Program-made: the position numbers and the translations under genes | DNA from: Mycobacterium sp. 1245805.9 | Lineage (GTDB): Bacteria; Actinomycetota; Actinomycetes; Mycobacteriales; Mycobacteriaceae | Assembly: GCF_001672915.1 (NCBI RefSeq) | Contig: NZ_LZKR01000047.1 | Location: forward strand, 1 to 64,000 | Reading direction: 5' to 3' | Length of the DNA: 64,000 nucleotides | The notes under the pieces: generated by a model | Database searches by the model: none | Told to the model about the DNA's origin: nothing | Seen by the model: only the letters and a program-made list of their open reading frames with translations | Part shown: piece after piece, positions 15,685 through 24,389 of the stretch | Numbering within the stretch: position 1 is the stretch's first letter | Layout: each line of letters begins with the position of its first letter

Positions 15685-17287
15685 CCGATTCCACAGCCTC
15701 GGTCTGGTCAGCAGTCGCTGAACGGAAACGTTCTCGCAGCTCGCGTTTGAGCAGCTTGCCGCTGGGATTTTTCGGCAACGAGTCGACGAAGAAGACTCGT
15801 TTGGGTGTTTTGAATCCTGCCAGGTGCTCTCGACAGTGTGCGACGACGTCCTCCTCCGTCAGTGTCACGCCGGCGCGGGGCACGATCGCCGCCACCACGG
15901 CCTCCACCCACAGCGGGTGCGCCAGGCCGAAGACCGCAACCTCTCGAATGCCGCTGTGACGGTAGAGGACCTCCTCGACCTCGCGGCTGGCGACGTTCTC
16001 ACCGCCGGTCTTGATCATGTCCTTTTTGCGGTCGACGACGTGCAACAGCCCGTCCTCGTCGTAGAAACCCAGGTCGCCCGAGTGGAACCAGCCGCCCCTG
16101 AAGGCATCGGCGGTGCGTTCCGGGTCGTCGAGGTAGCCGAGCATCAAATGTGGACTGCGGTGCGCGATTTCACCGACGACCCCGGCAGCGACCGGGATGT
16201 TGCCTTCGTCGAGGATCGTTGTATCCACGTTGGCTACCGGACGCCCGGCCGAACCGGCGTGTGCGTCCTGCTCATCGGGTCCCAGCGCGGAGGCCAACGG
16301 TGCCATTTCCGTCTGGCCGTAGAAATTCCACAGCCGCAAACTCGGCAGCCGTTGCCGCAGCTCGGCCAGGATCTCGACCGGCATCGGCGAGGCGCCGTAG
16401 TAGCCCTTGCGCAAGCTCGACAGGTCCACCTCGTCGAACACCGGCGATCGCAGCAGCGAGATCCACACCGTCGGGGGAGCGAAGTAGTTGGTGACCCCGT
16501 ACCGCTCGATCGTGCGAAGCACCGTTTCGGGGTCGGGTTGCGGCAGGATGATGCTGGTGGCGCCGAGGTAGATGTCGGTGGCCAGGAAGTTGTCCAGCTG
16601 CGCGCAGTGATAGAGCGGCAGCGAGTGGATTTCGACGTCGTCGTGGGCCATCTCGCCGGCCAGAATGGTGCTGACGTACTGCCACATCAGGCTGCGGCTG
16701 GTGTGCATGGCCGCCTTCGGATGGGACTCGGTGCCGCTCGTGTACATCAGCCGCACCAGCTGGTCGTCGTCGACGTGCGGGTTGGGCGCCGCGGTGTCGG
16801 TGGTCAGCCACCGCGCGAAATCGTCCCAGCCGGACGGGCTGTGCTGACCGGCGGGCACGAGAGCGACGCGAGTCTTGACCACCCCACCGCGCCGCATCGC
16901 CTCTTCGGCCGTCGCCGCCAAATCCGCTTCGACAATGAATCCGCCGGCCCGGCTGTGGTCGAGGATGTAGGAGATCTCCTCGGCGGTCAGCATGAAGTTG
17001 ACCGGGACCAGCACCACCCCGGCCCGGGCCGTCGCGAATGCCAGCACGGCGTACTGCCAGCAGTTGTGCGACAGGAGGGCGACGCGATCCCCGGGCCCAA
17101 AGCCGTTGTCGTGCAACGCCGCCGCCGCGCGGTCGACCAGCCTGTCGAACTCGGCGAAGCTCAGCACGACGTCGCCGTCGATGACCGCGGTCTTGTCCGG
17201 TTGTCGGCGGGCCGACCGGCGGGGGATATCACCGAGCCCGTGGCTGCGCGCCTGCGCGATGGTCGCGTCCAGGTCGTCGGACTGCAT
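15668..17287 (-). CDS. Acyl-CoA synthetase (AMP-forming, FadD family)
   Basis: 539 residues from the ATG at 17287. The phosphate-binding loop is MYTSGTESHPKAAM, a permitted variant of the usual YTSGTTGxPKG. NFYGQTEM, GGWFHSGDLGFYDEDG and KDMIKTGGENV follow in the expected order. The C-terminal NPSGKLLKREL carries the catalytic lysine. Such enzymes activate a carboxylic acid as an acyl-AMP, then as the CoA thioester. The gene is divergent from the BVMO gene, consistent with activation of an acid released from a Baeyer-Villiger lactone. Substrate unknown. Confidence 0.9.
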   Translation of the reverse strand: MQSDDLDATIAQARSHGLGDIPRRSARRQPDKTAVIDGDVVLSFAEFDRLVDRAAAALHDNGFGPGDRVALLSHNCWQYAVLAFATARAGVVLVPVNFMLTAEEISYILDHSRAGGFIVEADLAATAEEAMRRGGVVKTRVALVPAGQHSPSGWDDFARWLTTDTAAPNPHVDDDQLVRLMYTSGTESHPKAAMHTSRSLMWQYVSTILAGEMAHDDVEIHSLPLYHCAQLDNFLATDIYLGATSIILPQPDPETVLRTIERYGVTNYFAPPTVWISLLRSPVFDEVDLSSLRKGYYGASPMPVEILAELRQRLPSLRLWNFYGQTEMAPLASALGPDEQDAHAGSAGRPVANVDTTILDEGNIPVAAGVVGEIAHRSPHLMLGYLDDPERTADAFRGGWFHSGDLGFYDEDGLLHVVDRKKDMIKTGGENVASREVEEVLYRHSGIREVAVFGLAHPLWVEAVVAAIVPRAGVTLTEEDVVAHCREHLAGFKTPKRVFFVDSLPKNPSGKLLKRELRERFRSATADQTEAVESVRRLR

Positions 17288-17352
17288 GTCCGCCACGTTA
17301 GGCGCCGACGTGGAGTCGGGTGCCGTCGGCGTCCCGCTGAGTAGACAGGGAC

Positions 17353-17368
17353 CCGCACATCTGTGCGG
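17353..17368. promoter_or_regulatory. Inverted repeat CCGCACA-TC-TGTGCGG in divergent promoter
   Basis: Seven-base perfect arms around a 2-nt centre lie between fadD (start 17287) and the BVMO gene (start 17390), 21 nt before the latter. This is the only strong palindrome in the 102-nt divergent interval. It may bind a local regulator or be a fortuitous GC-rich hairpin; no regulator is adjacent. Confidence 0.4.
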
Positions 17369-17389
17369 ACGGCCCCGATACTCGTCGAC

Positions 17390-19321
17390 ATGAGCGCTGG
17401 TGCCCCCGTCACGACCGAAACCCACGGACGGGCGGATTTGGATCCTGACGAGCTGCGGGCCAACCTTTCCCAGGCGGACCCTGGCGTGCTGGTCGCCGTG
17501 CTGGCGCAACTGACCGGCGACCCGGCGGTGGTTGACCGGTTCGCAGCAAAGATCTCTCATGTGCCCGACCCCCCGGAGCAGGCCGGTGTCACCGACCCCG
17601 AGACGGCCGCAGCGCTCGTCGATGCGGTGGTCGCGGCACTGCGTTCACCCCGCGCGGCCAATGCGGTACCGGCCGACGACCCGCGGCTGTTCGCGCGGAT
17701 CGCGCCGGTGGCGCTCGGCGGCACTGTCGACTCCGAATACATCCCGCTGCTGTTGGAGCAGGGCGGGTTTCAGCCGTCACAGCCGGTACTGCCGCGCACC
17801 GCCAAGCTCCCGGATGGCTTTCGGGTCGCGATCGTCGGCGCGGGTATCGCCGGGCTGACCGCCGCGCTGGAGTTGGCCGATGCCGGCATCGACTACCAGA
17901 TCTTCGACCGAAACGACGAAGTCGGGGGCACCTGGTACACCACCACCTATCCGGGCATCGGCGTGGACACACCATCGGCGTTTTACTCGCTGTCGCGGGA
18001 TGTCAAAGGGGATTGGTCCAGCTACTACCCCATGGGCGCGGAGTACCAGTCCTACCTGGTTTCGGTGGCCGACAAGAACAATCTGCGGAACCGTACCCGG
18101 TTTGGTACCGAGGTCGATGCTCTCTGGTGGGACGAAACGCGCAGCCAATGGCAGATCCACTCGGTCGGCCCCGACGGTGCCCGAGACGTGACTTATGCCA
18201 ACGTGGTGATCCCGGCCGCCGGTTACCTCAACCGGCCCCGCTGGCCGGATTTGCCTGGCCGCGAAACGTTCTCGGGAGTCTCCATCCATTCCGCGCTGTG
18301 GGATCCCGCCCTGGACCTGACGGGCAAGAGGGTTGCCGTCATCGGCGCCGGTTGCACCGCGGTGCAGATCGTCGACGCCTGCGTGGACCAAGTCGCGCAC
18401 CTGACCGTGTTCCAGCGTCAGCCCCATTGGGTGGCGCCGCGACGGCGGGCGACCGACGATGTTCCCGACTACCAGCGCTGGCTGGGCACCCGGCTGCCGT
18501 ACTACGCGAATTGGGTGCGGCTCAAATCGTATTGGGGCACATCGGACAACAACTACCCGGTGATCCTGCATGACCCGGAATGGGCGGCCGAGCACCTGTC
18601 GATCTCACCGGCCAACGACGCGCTGCTGAAGATGTGCCTGGATTACATCGACCGGGTGTTCGGCGCCGACAGCGAGCTCGCCCGCAAGGTGACTCCCGAC
18701 TTCGCTCCCTATGGCAAGCGGATCATCCGGGATCCCGGCGGTTATTACGCCGCGCTGGCGCGGGAGCACGTCGACGTTGAGGCCAGCGAGCCGGCCCGGG
18801 TCAACGCGGCCGGGATCGTGACGGCCGACGGCCGGCAGATCGACCTCGACGTCATCATCTACGCGACCGGCTACTACCTCGATTTCCTTTCCACCGTGGA
18901 CATCCGGGGCCGCGGCGGCAGGACGCTGAACGAGGAGTGGGGCGACATCCCGCGCGCCTACCGCGGCGGGATGGTGCCCGGCTTCCCGAACATGTTCATT
19001 TCCTCGGCGCCCAATTACAGCCCGGGCCACGGGGCCGGCCACAACTTCGGCGTCGAGGTGATGGTGCACTACGTCATGGAGTGCCTGCAATTGATGGCGC
19101 TACGCAAAGCCGTCACCATCGAGGTGACGCAGAGCGCATACGAGCGCTACGTCGCCGACATCGATGCGACGATGGCCGGCACCGTCTGGTGCCATACCCC
19201 CTCCGCCCATACCTACTACCGCTCCGGAGGAGGGCGGATCGTGACCGCCTTCCCGTATCGCCTCATCGACTTCTGGCGCGACCATAGGGCTCCGCTCGAA
19301 GAGGATCTCACGCTGCGATGA
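17390..19321 (+). CDS. Baeyer-Villiger monooxygenase with N-terminal extension
   Basis: 643 residues, about 100 longer than standard BVMOs. The first ~140 residues form a helical extension (LLVAVLAQLTGDP type) as in 4-hydroxyacetophenone monooxygenase-like enzymes. The FAD Rossmann motif is GAGIAG at 150-155. The BVMO fingerprint FSGVSIHSALWD is at residues 294-305, with His300 and Trp304 intact. A second Rossmann motif for NADPH is VIGAGCTAVQ. It would insert oxygen beside a ketone to yield an ester or lactone. Its stop overlaps the next SDR start (ATGA). Confidence 0.9.
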   Translation: MSAGAPVTTETHGRADLDPDELRANLSQADPGVLVAVLAQLTGDPAVVDRFAAKISHVPDPPEQAGVTDPETAAALVDAVVAALRSPRAANAVPADDPRLFARIAPVALGGTVDSEYIPLLLEQGGFQPSQPVLPRTAKLPDGFRVAIVGAGIAGLTAALELADAGIDYQIFDRNDEVGGTWYTTTYPGIGVDTPSAFYSLSRDVKGDWSSYYPMGAEYQSYLVSVADKNNLRNRTRFGTEVDALWWDETRSQWQIHSVGPDGARDVTYANVVIPAAGYLNRPRWPDLPGRETFSGVSIHSALWDPALDLTGKRVAVIGAGCTAVQIVDACVDQVAHLTVFQRQPHWVAPRRRATDDVPDYQRWLGTRLPYYANWVRLKSYWGTSDNNYPVILHDPEWAAEHLSISPANDALLKMCLDYIDRVFGADSELARKVTPDFAPYGKRIIRDPGGYYAALAREHVDVEASEPARVNAAGIVTADGRQIDLDVIIYATGYYLDFLSTVDIRGRGGRTLNEEWGDIPRAYRGGMVPGFPNMFISSAPNYSPGHGAGHNFGVEVMVHYVMECLQLMALRKAVTIEVTQSAYERYVADIDATMAGTVWCHTPSAHTYYRSGGGRIVTAFPYRLIDFWRDHRAPLEEDLTLR

Positions 19322-20205
19322 GCCGGTTACTCTGCGGCAAAACGGCTTTGGTAACGGGCAGCAGCCGGGGAATCGGCCGCGCAATCGCGCAGCGGCTGGC
19401 CGCCGAAGGCGCCACCGTGGCGGTCACGGCCCGGTCGCACACGCCGTCCTTGTCGATGCGCGCCGGAACGACGTCCGCGCTGCCGGGCACCATCGACGAG
19501 ACCGTCGAGCTGATCGAGGCCGCCGGCGGCCAGGCGTTCGGCGTCGCGGCCAACCTGGAGGACGCGGAGCAGCGCGATGGATTGCTCGACGCGGTGCTCG
19601 ACCGCACCGGCCGGATCGACATCCTCGTCAACAACGCCGGTTTCGCCGACTACTCCCTGGTCGAGGATATGAGCCTGGAAACCTTCGACCGCACGGTGGA
19701 ACACTACCTTCGGGTTCCATTCGTCCTCACGAAATCCGCTGTGCCGCACATGCGCAAGCAAGGCGCGGGCTGGATCGTCAACGTCGGCTCGGTCACGGGC
19801 GTCGCGCCGGTACGGCCATACCGGGACTACAACAAGACGGCCGGCGACGTCATCTACGCGTCCATGAAGGCAGCGCTGCACCGCTTCACCCAGGGCGTGG
19901 CCGCCGAACTGCTCGACGCCAACATCGCGGTCAACTGCGTCGGACCGTCGACGGCCGTCCGCACCCCTGGCGCGGCCGCGCTGATCCCGGAGTCTTTCCC
20001 GACCGAACCCGTCGAATACCTGGCCGAAACCGTACTGGCGATGTGCCACCTGCCCGCGGCCGAGCGCACCGGACTGGTCGCGTTCAGCCTGCATTACCCG
20101 TGGTCGCAGCGGCTGCCGGTGCACAGCCTGGATGGCACGAGGCTGTTGCCTCCATTGCAGCCGCCGGCGACGGCCAATCCGAATATCTCCGCCACGGGAC
20201 TTTGA
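19318..20205 (+). CDS. Short-chain dehydrogenase/reductase
   Basis: 295 residues, translationally coupled to the BVMO. TGSSRGIG is the cofactor loop, NNAGF is intact, and the catalytic Tyr-Lys pair is probably YASMK. A 25-residue insertion after the second beta strand (RSHTPSLSMRAGTTSALPG) is longer than in classical SDRs. The C-terminus is Pro-rich and has no transmembrane helix. It probably interconverts an alcohol and the ketone substrate of the BVMO. Direction and substrate are not decidable. Confidence 0.82.
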   Translation: MSRLLCGKTALVTGSSRGIGRAIAQRLAAEGATVAVTARSHTPSLSMRAGTTSALPGTIDETVELIEAAGGQAFGVAANLEDAEQRDGLLDAVLDRTGRIDILVNNAGFADYSLVEDMSLETFDRTVEHYLRVPFVLTKSAVPHMRKQGAGWIVNVGSVTGVAPVRPYRDYNKTAGDVIYASMKAALHRFTQGVAAELLDANIAVNCVGPSTAVRTPGAAALIPESFPTEPVEYLAETVLAMCHLPAAERTGLVAFSLHYPWSQRLPVHSLDGTRLLPPLQPPATANPNISATGL

Positions 20206-20247
20206 CGCGCAAGCCGATCAGCTCGCGCTGTTTTCGGCTGCCTTGGT

Positions 20248-20883
20248 TTATCCGCTCAGCCGCAGAACGGCCGTGTCGCTCCGGCAGAAACTGTGGCAGA
20301 CGCGATCGCGCACGATGACGTCGGGACATTCGGGATCAAACCAGCGATCTACCACCGCCCAGTGGATCGGATGCATCAGATAGGGGCCCATGAGCCCGTC
20401 CGCGTCCGTAAAGAGTTGTTCGAACACGTGAGTCCACGTCGAGGTTCCGGTCGATTCGTCCACGCTGCTCAGTTGCCAGTCGGTGATCGTGCGCACGTAG
20501 CGCGGCATCAGTTGCAGGTCGGCCTCGAAACGCGCGATCGCGGCCCCGTCGGTGCCGGGCACCACGCTTAACAGCAGCGCCCGATACACGGTTCCCGGCT
20601 CGCGGCGGGTTTGCACGGGCATTCCCGAGTAGGCCGCGCCGTTCATCCGGATGACCGCGGGGTCGTCTAAGACCTCAGCGAAACGTCCCGCTACGCAATC
20701 CCATTGGTCTTTCGTGCCGAACCGAAGGTGGGCCAGGATGTCGCCACCGTTGCGCGAGCCCGACAGCGTAGGTTCCACCACCCAACGCTGCGCCCCCGCG
20801 TCGGACGCCGCGCAGCGCAACGCGGCGAGCATCCGGTCGCGGTCTGGTTCGGCGACGTCGATCAGCCGGGTGACGCTATACAT
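20248..20883 (-). CDS. Dabb-like (stress-responsive alpha/beta-barrel) double-domain protein
   Basis: 211 residues. The C-terminal half, from VYRALLLSVVPGTDGAAIARFEADL through GTSTWTHVFEQLF to MHPIHWAVVDRWFDPECP, follows the Dabb dimeric alpha/beta-barrel pattern. The N-terminal half looks like a degenerate second repeat of the same fold. Dabb proteins occur as cyclases, dehydratases or ketosteroid-pathway accessory proteins. The following minus-strand gene overlaps its start by eight bases. Enzymatic activity is not evident. Confidence 0.65.
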   Translation of the reverse strand: MYSVTRLIDVAEPDRDRMLAALRCAASDAGAQRWVVEPTLSGSRNGGDILAHLRFGTKDQWDCVAGRFAEVLDDPAVIRMNGAAYSGMPVQTRREPGTVYRALLLSVVPGTDGAAIARFEADLQLMPRYVRTITDWQLSSVDESTGTSTWTHVFEQLFTDADGLMGPYLMHPIHWAVVDRWFDPECPDVIVRDRVCHSFCRSDTAVLRLSG

Positions 20884-21226
20884 CGCAAAGTGCGTCCACG
20901 TCGCCAGCGGCCGCGGCGAATGACCGGGACCGCTCGGCCACCAAATCGCCTATCCGCGCCCACCACTGGCCCAGCGCGGGATCGGGCCGGCCTTTCCAGG
21001 TCATCTCCCACCAGGCCTGTGCGTCGGGCAATGTCCAGGTGATGGTGATGGTGTTGACGTGTTCGTCATCGAACCAGATGGGCGGGCTCACCAGGACGTC
21101 GCGCAGCGCCATGCCCCGTTCTCGCGCGCCGGGCGCGTATTCGGTGAGGTACGCGTCGACGAATTGCCGGGCGCATCCCGGCCGTGTGACCACCCGGTCG
21201 ATCACGAAGACTTCACCACCGGCCAT
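20876..21226 (-). CDS. Small NIPSNAP/Dabb-like protein (116 aa)
   Basis: The ATG at 21226 is one choice; 21244 is in frame and neither has a clear Shine-Dalgarno. The protein opens with EVFVIDRVVTRPGCARQFVDAYLTEYAPGARERGM and contains HVNTITITWTLPDAQAWWEMTWKGR. This strand-helix-strand pattern with Trp-rich core fits the dimeric alpha/beta-barrel superfamily. It overlaps the next Dabb-like gene by 8 nt, so the two form one unit divergent from the Old Yellow Enzyme gene. Function inferred only from fold. Confidence 0.6.
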   Translation of the reverse strand: MAGGEVFVIDRVVTRPGCARQFVDAYLTEYAPGARERGMALRDVLVSPPIWFDDEHVNTITITWTLPDAQAWWEMTWKGRPDPALGQWWARIGDLVAERSRSFAAAAGDVDALCDV

Positions 21227-21325
21227 GAGCCGACCGTATGGCATCGGTCCGGCTCGGAGCGGCTGGCTCCCGACCATCGGGAACCTCCCGTTGACCGGCG
21301 CAGCAAGCCGGGTAACTGTAGCCGG

Positions 21326-22564
21326 ATGAGCACAGCCCCGCCGGACCCGTTCGCACCCGCCACCTTGGGTCCGGTGACGTTGCGCAACAGAGTGATCAAG
21401 GCCGCTACATCGGAAGGCCGCTCACCTGACGGCCTGGTCACCGATGACTTGATCGACTTCCACCGCGCATTCGCCCTTGGCGGGGTTGGCATGACGACGG
21501 TCGCTTACTGCTGTGTGGCGCCCGACGGGGCCAGCGCGCCAGGGCAGATCGTGATGAGCGAGGCGGCCCTGCCGGGCCTACGACGGCTGACCGATGCCGT
21601 GCATGCCGAAGGGGCCGCAATCTCGGCGCAACTGGGCCACGCCGGCGTGGTGGCGCAGAAGAAGCTCACCGGGGTGACCCCGGTGGCGCCTAGCCGGTTC
21701 ATCAATCCTGTGTCCATGGGTTATTGCCGGGCGATCCCGCGCGCGGGGATCGCCACCGTGATCGACCAGTTCGGTGCCGCGGCCCGCGTTGCCGCCGACG
21801 CCGGCTTCGACGCCGTGGAACTGCATTTTGGCCACCTGTATCTGCCGAGCTCGTTCCTGAGCCCCATCATCAACCGCCGCAGGGACGAATACGGCGGCGA
21901 CATCGACAACCGGTCGCGGTTCTGTCGCGAGATCGCGCGCCGGGTGCGCGACGAGATCGGCGAGCGCATCGCGGTGACGGCCAAGCTGGACATGGACGAC
22001 GGTGTGCCTGGCAGCATCTGGGTCGACGAGGCGTTGCGGACCGCGGCACTGCTGGATGCCGACGAAACGCTCGACGCGATTGAATTGACCCAGGGCTCTT
22101 CGGTGTTCAAGCCGATGTACCTTTTCCGCGGCGATGTGCCGGTGAAGGAGTTCGCCCGGGTCGTCCCGCAGCCGATGCGCACGGGCATTCGGGTCATGGG
22201 CAAATGGGCGATGGGTGAATACCCGTACCACGACCTGTACATGCTCGAGAACGCCCGGCAGTTTGTTCCGGTGATGCGCAACACGAAGCTGATCTTGCTG
22301 GGCGGCATCACGAACCGCGACCACGTCGAGACCGGCATGCGGGAAGGCTTCGATTTCGTGGCGATGGGGCGGGCGTTGCTGCGAGAGCCCGACCTGGTCG
22401 CCCGGATGGTCGCCGACCCCACGGCGCGTAGCCGGTGTACGCACAACAACAAGTGCATGGTCACGGTGTTCGGCCGGACGCACTGCGTGCTGGATCCCCG
22501 GCAGCATTACGGCGCCGCAGAGCCGTTGCGCGCGCAGGTCTTACCGATGCAACAGATCGGCTAG
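21326..22564 (+). CDS. Old Yellow Enzyme-type NADH:flavin oxidoreductase
   Basis: 412 residues. It starts with PFAPATLGPVTLRNRVIKAAT, the OYE N-terminal strand. The FMN-binding QLGHAGV segment, the INRRRDEYGGDIDNRSRF stretch and GFDFVAMGRALLREPDLV are characteristic. The catalytic area HFGHLYLPSSFLSP has the HxxH pattern shared with the 2,4-dienoyl-CoA reductase branch. The iron-sulfur and second NADPH domains of the larger enzymes are absent. OYEs reduce activated C=C bonds. It converges on the esterase gene with a 24-nt overlap. Confidence 0.88.
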   Translation: MSTAPPDPFAPATLGPVTLRNRVIKAATSEGRSPDGLVTDDLIDFHRAFALGGVGMTTVAYCCVAPDGASAPGQIVMSEAALPGLRRLTDAVHAEGAAISAQLGHAGVVAQKKLTGVTPVAPSRFINPVSMGYCRAIPRAGIATVIDQFGAAARVAADAGFDAVELHFGHLYLPSSFLSPIINRRRDEYGGDIDNRSRFCREIARRVRDEIGERIAVTAKLDMDDGVPGSIWVDEALRTAALLDADETLDAIELTQGSSVFKPMYLFRGDVPVKEFARVVPQPMRTGIRVMGKWAMGEYPYHDLYMLENARQFVPVMRNTKLILLGGITNRDHVETGMREGFDFVAMGRALLREPDLVARMVADPTARSRCTHNNKCMVTVFGRTHCVLDPRQHYGAAEPLRAQVLPMQQIG

Positions 22565-23467
22565 CGCCGCCGCGGCCGCTTTGCGGGCCTGATGCGCGAT
22601 GTCGAGCATCGGCATCGTCATAAAGCCGTGGATGCCACCGTCATAACGCAGTTGGACGGTCGGGACGCCGGCGTCCTGTAAGGCCGCGTCGAAGGCCAGT
22701 CCTTCGTCGCGCAGCGGGTCATGTCCGGCAATGACGATGACGGCGGGTGCCAGCCCACGCAGGTCCGCGTTGATGGGAGTGGCATACGGGTGCGCGCGGT
22801 CGGCTACCGACGGCACGTACTGATCCCAATACCACTGCAGGGCCGGCGTTGGGTTGTAAAAGCCGCGGCCGAACAACCGATAGGACTCGTTCTGGAAGTT
22901 CGCCGCCAGCACCGGGTAGATCAGGAACTGGGCGGCCAGTGGCGGGCCGCCTCGGTCGCGTGCCATCAGCGCGGTCACGGCGGCCAGGTTGCCGCCGGCA
23001 CTGTCGCCGCCCACCGCGAGGCGGTCCGGGTCGCCGCCGAGGTCGGACGCGTTGCGCGCCGCCCATCGGATCACTGCGTACACGTCGTCGGCCGCCGCCG
23101 GCCAGCGATGCTCCGGCGCCAGCCGGTAGCCCACCGAGATCACCACGGCGGGAATGCGATTCGCGATGTCGCGGCAAAGCGCGTCGTGGCTGTCCAGGTC
23201 GCAGAACACGAAACCGCCGCCGTGGGCGTACACGAGAATCGGCAGGCTTGTGTCGCGGCTGTCGGGCCGGTAGACACGGACCGGAATGCGGGCGCCCGGT
23301 CCTTCGATCACGTCGTCGCGAACCTCGGCGACGTGCGGGGGCTTGGCGGGTGGCACGAACCTGGAGCGGATGAGCGCCCGGGCCTCCGCACCACTCATGG
23401 TGTGCACCGGCGGGAAGCCCGCGTCGAGCATGTCGATCAGGGGCGCGATCTGCGGATCGAGGGTCAC
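22541..23467 (-). CDS. HSL-type alpha/beta-hydrolase (esterase)
   Basis: 308 residues from a GTG that overlaps the IclR stop (GTGA). The oxyanion motif AHGGGFVF and elbow GGDSAGGN are present, with the acid in AGHDPLRDEG and the His in GIHGFMT. It is very similar in motif order to the esterase at 56694-57680 (both have HGGGFVFCD and SVGYRLAPEH), which suggests paralogues. It is the second gene of an IclR-esterase operon, so the IclR protein probably regulates it. Substrate unknown; ester or lactone hydrolysis inferred. Confidence 0.87.
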   Translation of the reverse strand: MTLDPQIAPLIDMLDAGFPPVHTMSGAEARALIRSRFVPPAKPPHVAEVRDDVIEGPGARIPVRVYRPDSRDTSLPILVYAHGGGFVFCDLDSHDALCRDIANRIPAVVISVGYRLAPEHRWPAAADDVYAVIRWAARNASDLGGDPDRLAVGGDSAGGNLAAVTALMARDRGGPPLAAQFLIYPVLAANFQNESYRLFGRGFYNPTPALQWYWDQYVPSVADRAHPYATPINADLRGLAPAVIVIAGHDPLRDEGLAFDAALQDAGVPTVQLRYDGGIHGFMTMPMLDIAHQARKAAAAALADLLHR

Positions 23468-24279
23468 GCGTACTGCAGCGCCGGACGGGCCGGGCGCAGC
23501 GGCCGCAGCGGCTGCAGGGCCGGCGCGACGCGCTGGGGGCCGTCCTCGACGTTCCGCCAAATGCCCATCGCGGTCATGCGCACCGGCGCGACCAGTCGCT
23601 GGTCGAACATCATGCGGTTCATCGGACCGCACACCGAGACGGCGGCTATGACTTCCTGGCCCTCACCGGGGCCACCGATCGGCGCTGCCACGCAACCGAA
23701 TCCGAGCAGCGACTCCTCCCGTTCGAACGCGACTCCGTGGGCGCGCACCTTGGCCAACTCGACGGCGAGCTGCGGGCCGCTGGAGATCGAGTATTTCGTC
23801 TTGCGAACGCGCAAATCGACCTCGGCGTCGTCGCGGTACGCGAGGATCGCCTTCCCCACGGCGGTACAGTGCGCGGGCTGGCGACCGCCCACCCGCGTGG
23901 GTAACCGTTGGTCGCCGATCTTGTCCAGGTAGACGACGTCCGCGCCGTCCAAGACCGCCAGGTGTACGACAAGCCCTGTGGCGCGGTGCAACTCGCCGAG
24001 CAACGGCCCGGCCGCGCGCACCAGGCGATCCTGGTGCACGGCCAGCGAGCCCAGCTCCACCAGGCGCATGCCCAGTTCGTAGTCACGACCGCTGCGGCGC
24101 AGCCACCGCAGCTGCACCAGGCGCTCGAGCATGCGGTGCGCTGACGAGCGCGGCAGGCCGGTGCGGCGCACGATCTGCGCCAGGGTGAGCCGGCCCGGAC
24201 CGTCGAACGCGTCGAGGACCAGTGAGATGCGGTCGATCACGGCCGTCGGAGTCTCGGCAGTCTTGACGGCTGATGTCAT
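23464..24279 (-). CDS. IclR-family transcriptional regulator
   Basis: 271 residues. The N-terminal winged helix (VIDRISLVLDAFDGPGRLTLAQIVRRTGLPRSSAHRMLERLVQL) is followed by the IclR ligand-binding domain with HLAVLDGADVVYLDKIG and the conserved CTAVGKAILAY. It ends in a Pro/Leu/Arg-rich tail. IclR proteins sense small aromatic or organic acids and may activate or repress. The gene is preceded by an AT-rich palindrome typical of an autoregulatory site and overlaps the esterase start, so the pair is likely one transcript. Confidence 0.9.
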   Translation of the reverse strand: MTSAVKTAETPTAVIDRISLVLDAFDGPGRLTLAQIVRRTGLPRSSAHRMLERLVQLRWLRRSGRDYELGMRLVELGSLAVHQDRLVRAAGPLLGELHRATGLVVHLAVLDGADVVYLDKIGDQRLPTRVGGRQPAHCTAVGKAILAYRDDAEVDLRVRKTKYSISSGPQLAVELAKVRAHGVAFEREESLLGFGCVAAPIGGPGEGQEVIAAVSVCGPMNRMMFDQRLVAPVRMTAMGIWRNVEDGPQRVAPALQPLRPLRPARPALQYA

Positions 24280-24303
24280 CGGACCTCCATCTATCTGGCT
24301 GGC

Positions 24304-24322
24304 ATATTCCTAATAGGAATAT
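24304..24322. promoter_or_regulatory. AT-rich palindromic operator upstream of iclR-like gene
   Basis: ATATTCCTAATAGGAATAT has 8-base perfect arms around AAT, starting 25 nt upstream of the IclR gene. A further small inverted repeat, ATAGTTCTAT, follows at 24321-24330. Both stand out as AT-rich in a GC-rich region. Length, symmetry and distance from the start fit IclR-type operators. It probably mediates autoregulation of the iclR-esterase operon. Confidence 0.75.
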
Positions 24323-24389
24323 AGTTCTATCACACGGGTGTGGCCTCTGTCACGTATAGCGACAAGGCGCGGCTTTCGACGCGGTGCGG

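Noticed and set aside
16728-16769. Unusual AMP-binding loop TSGTESHPK in the FadD at 15668-17287
   Set aside because: Glu and Ser at these positions are allowed in the family signature, so this does not indicate a defective enzyme.
15824-17344. Long plus-strand ORF (506 codons) opposite fadD
   Set aside because: It lies antisense to a protein with all AMP-ligase motifs and its product is rich in Arg, Gly, Val and His with no motif. Long antisense ORFs are expected in such GC-rich coding DNA.
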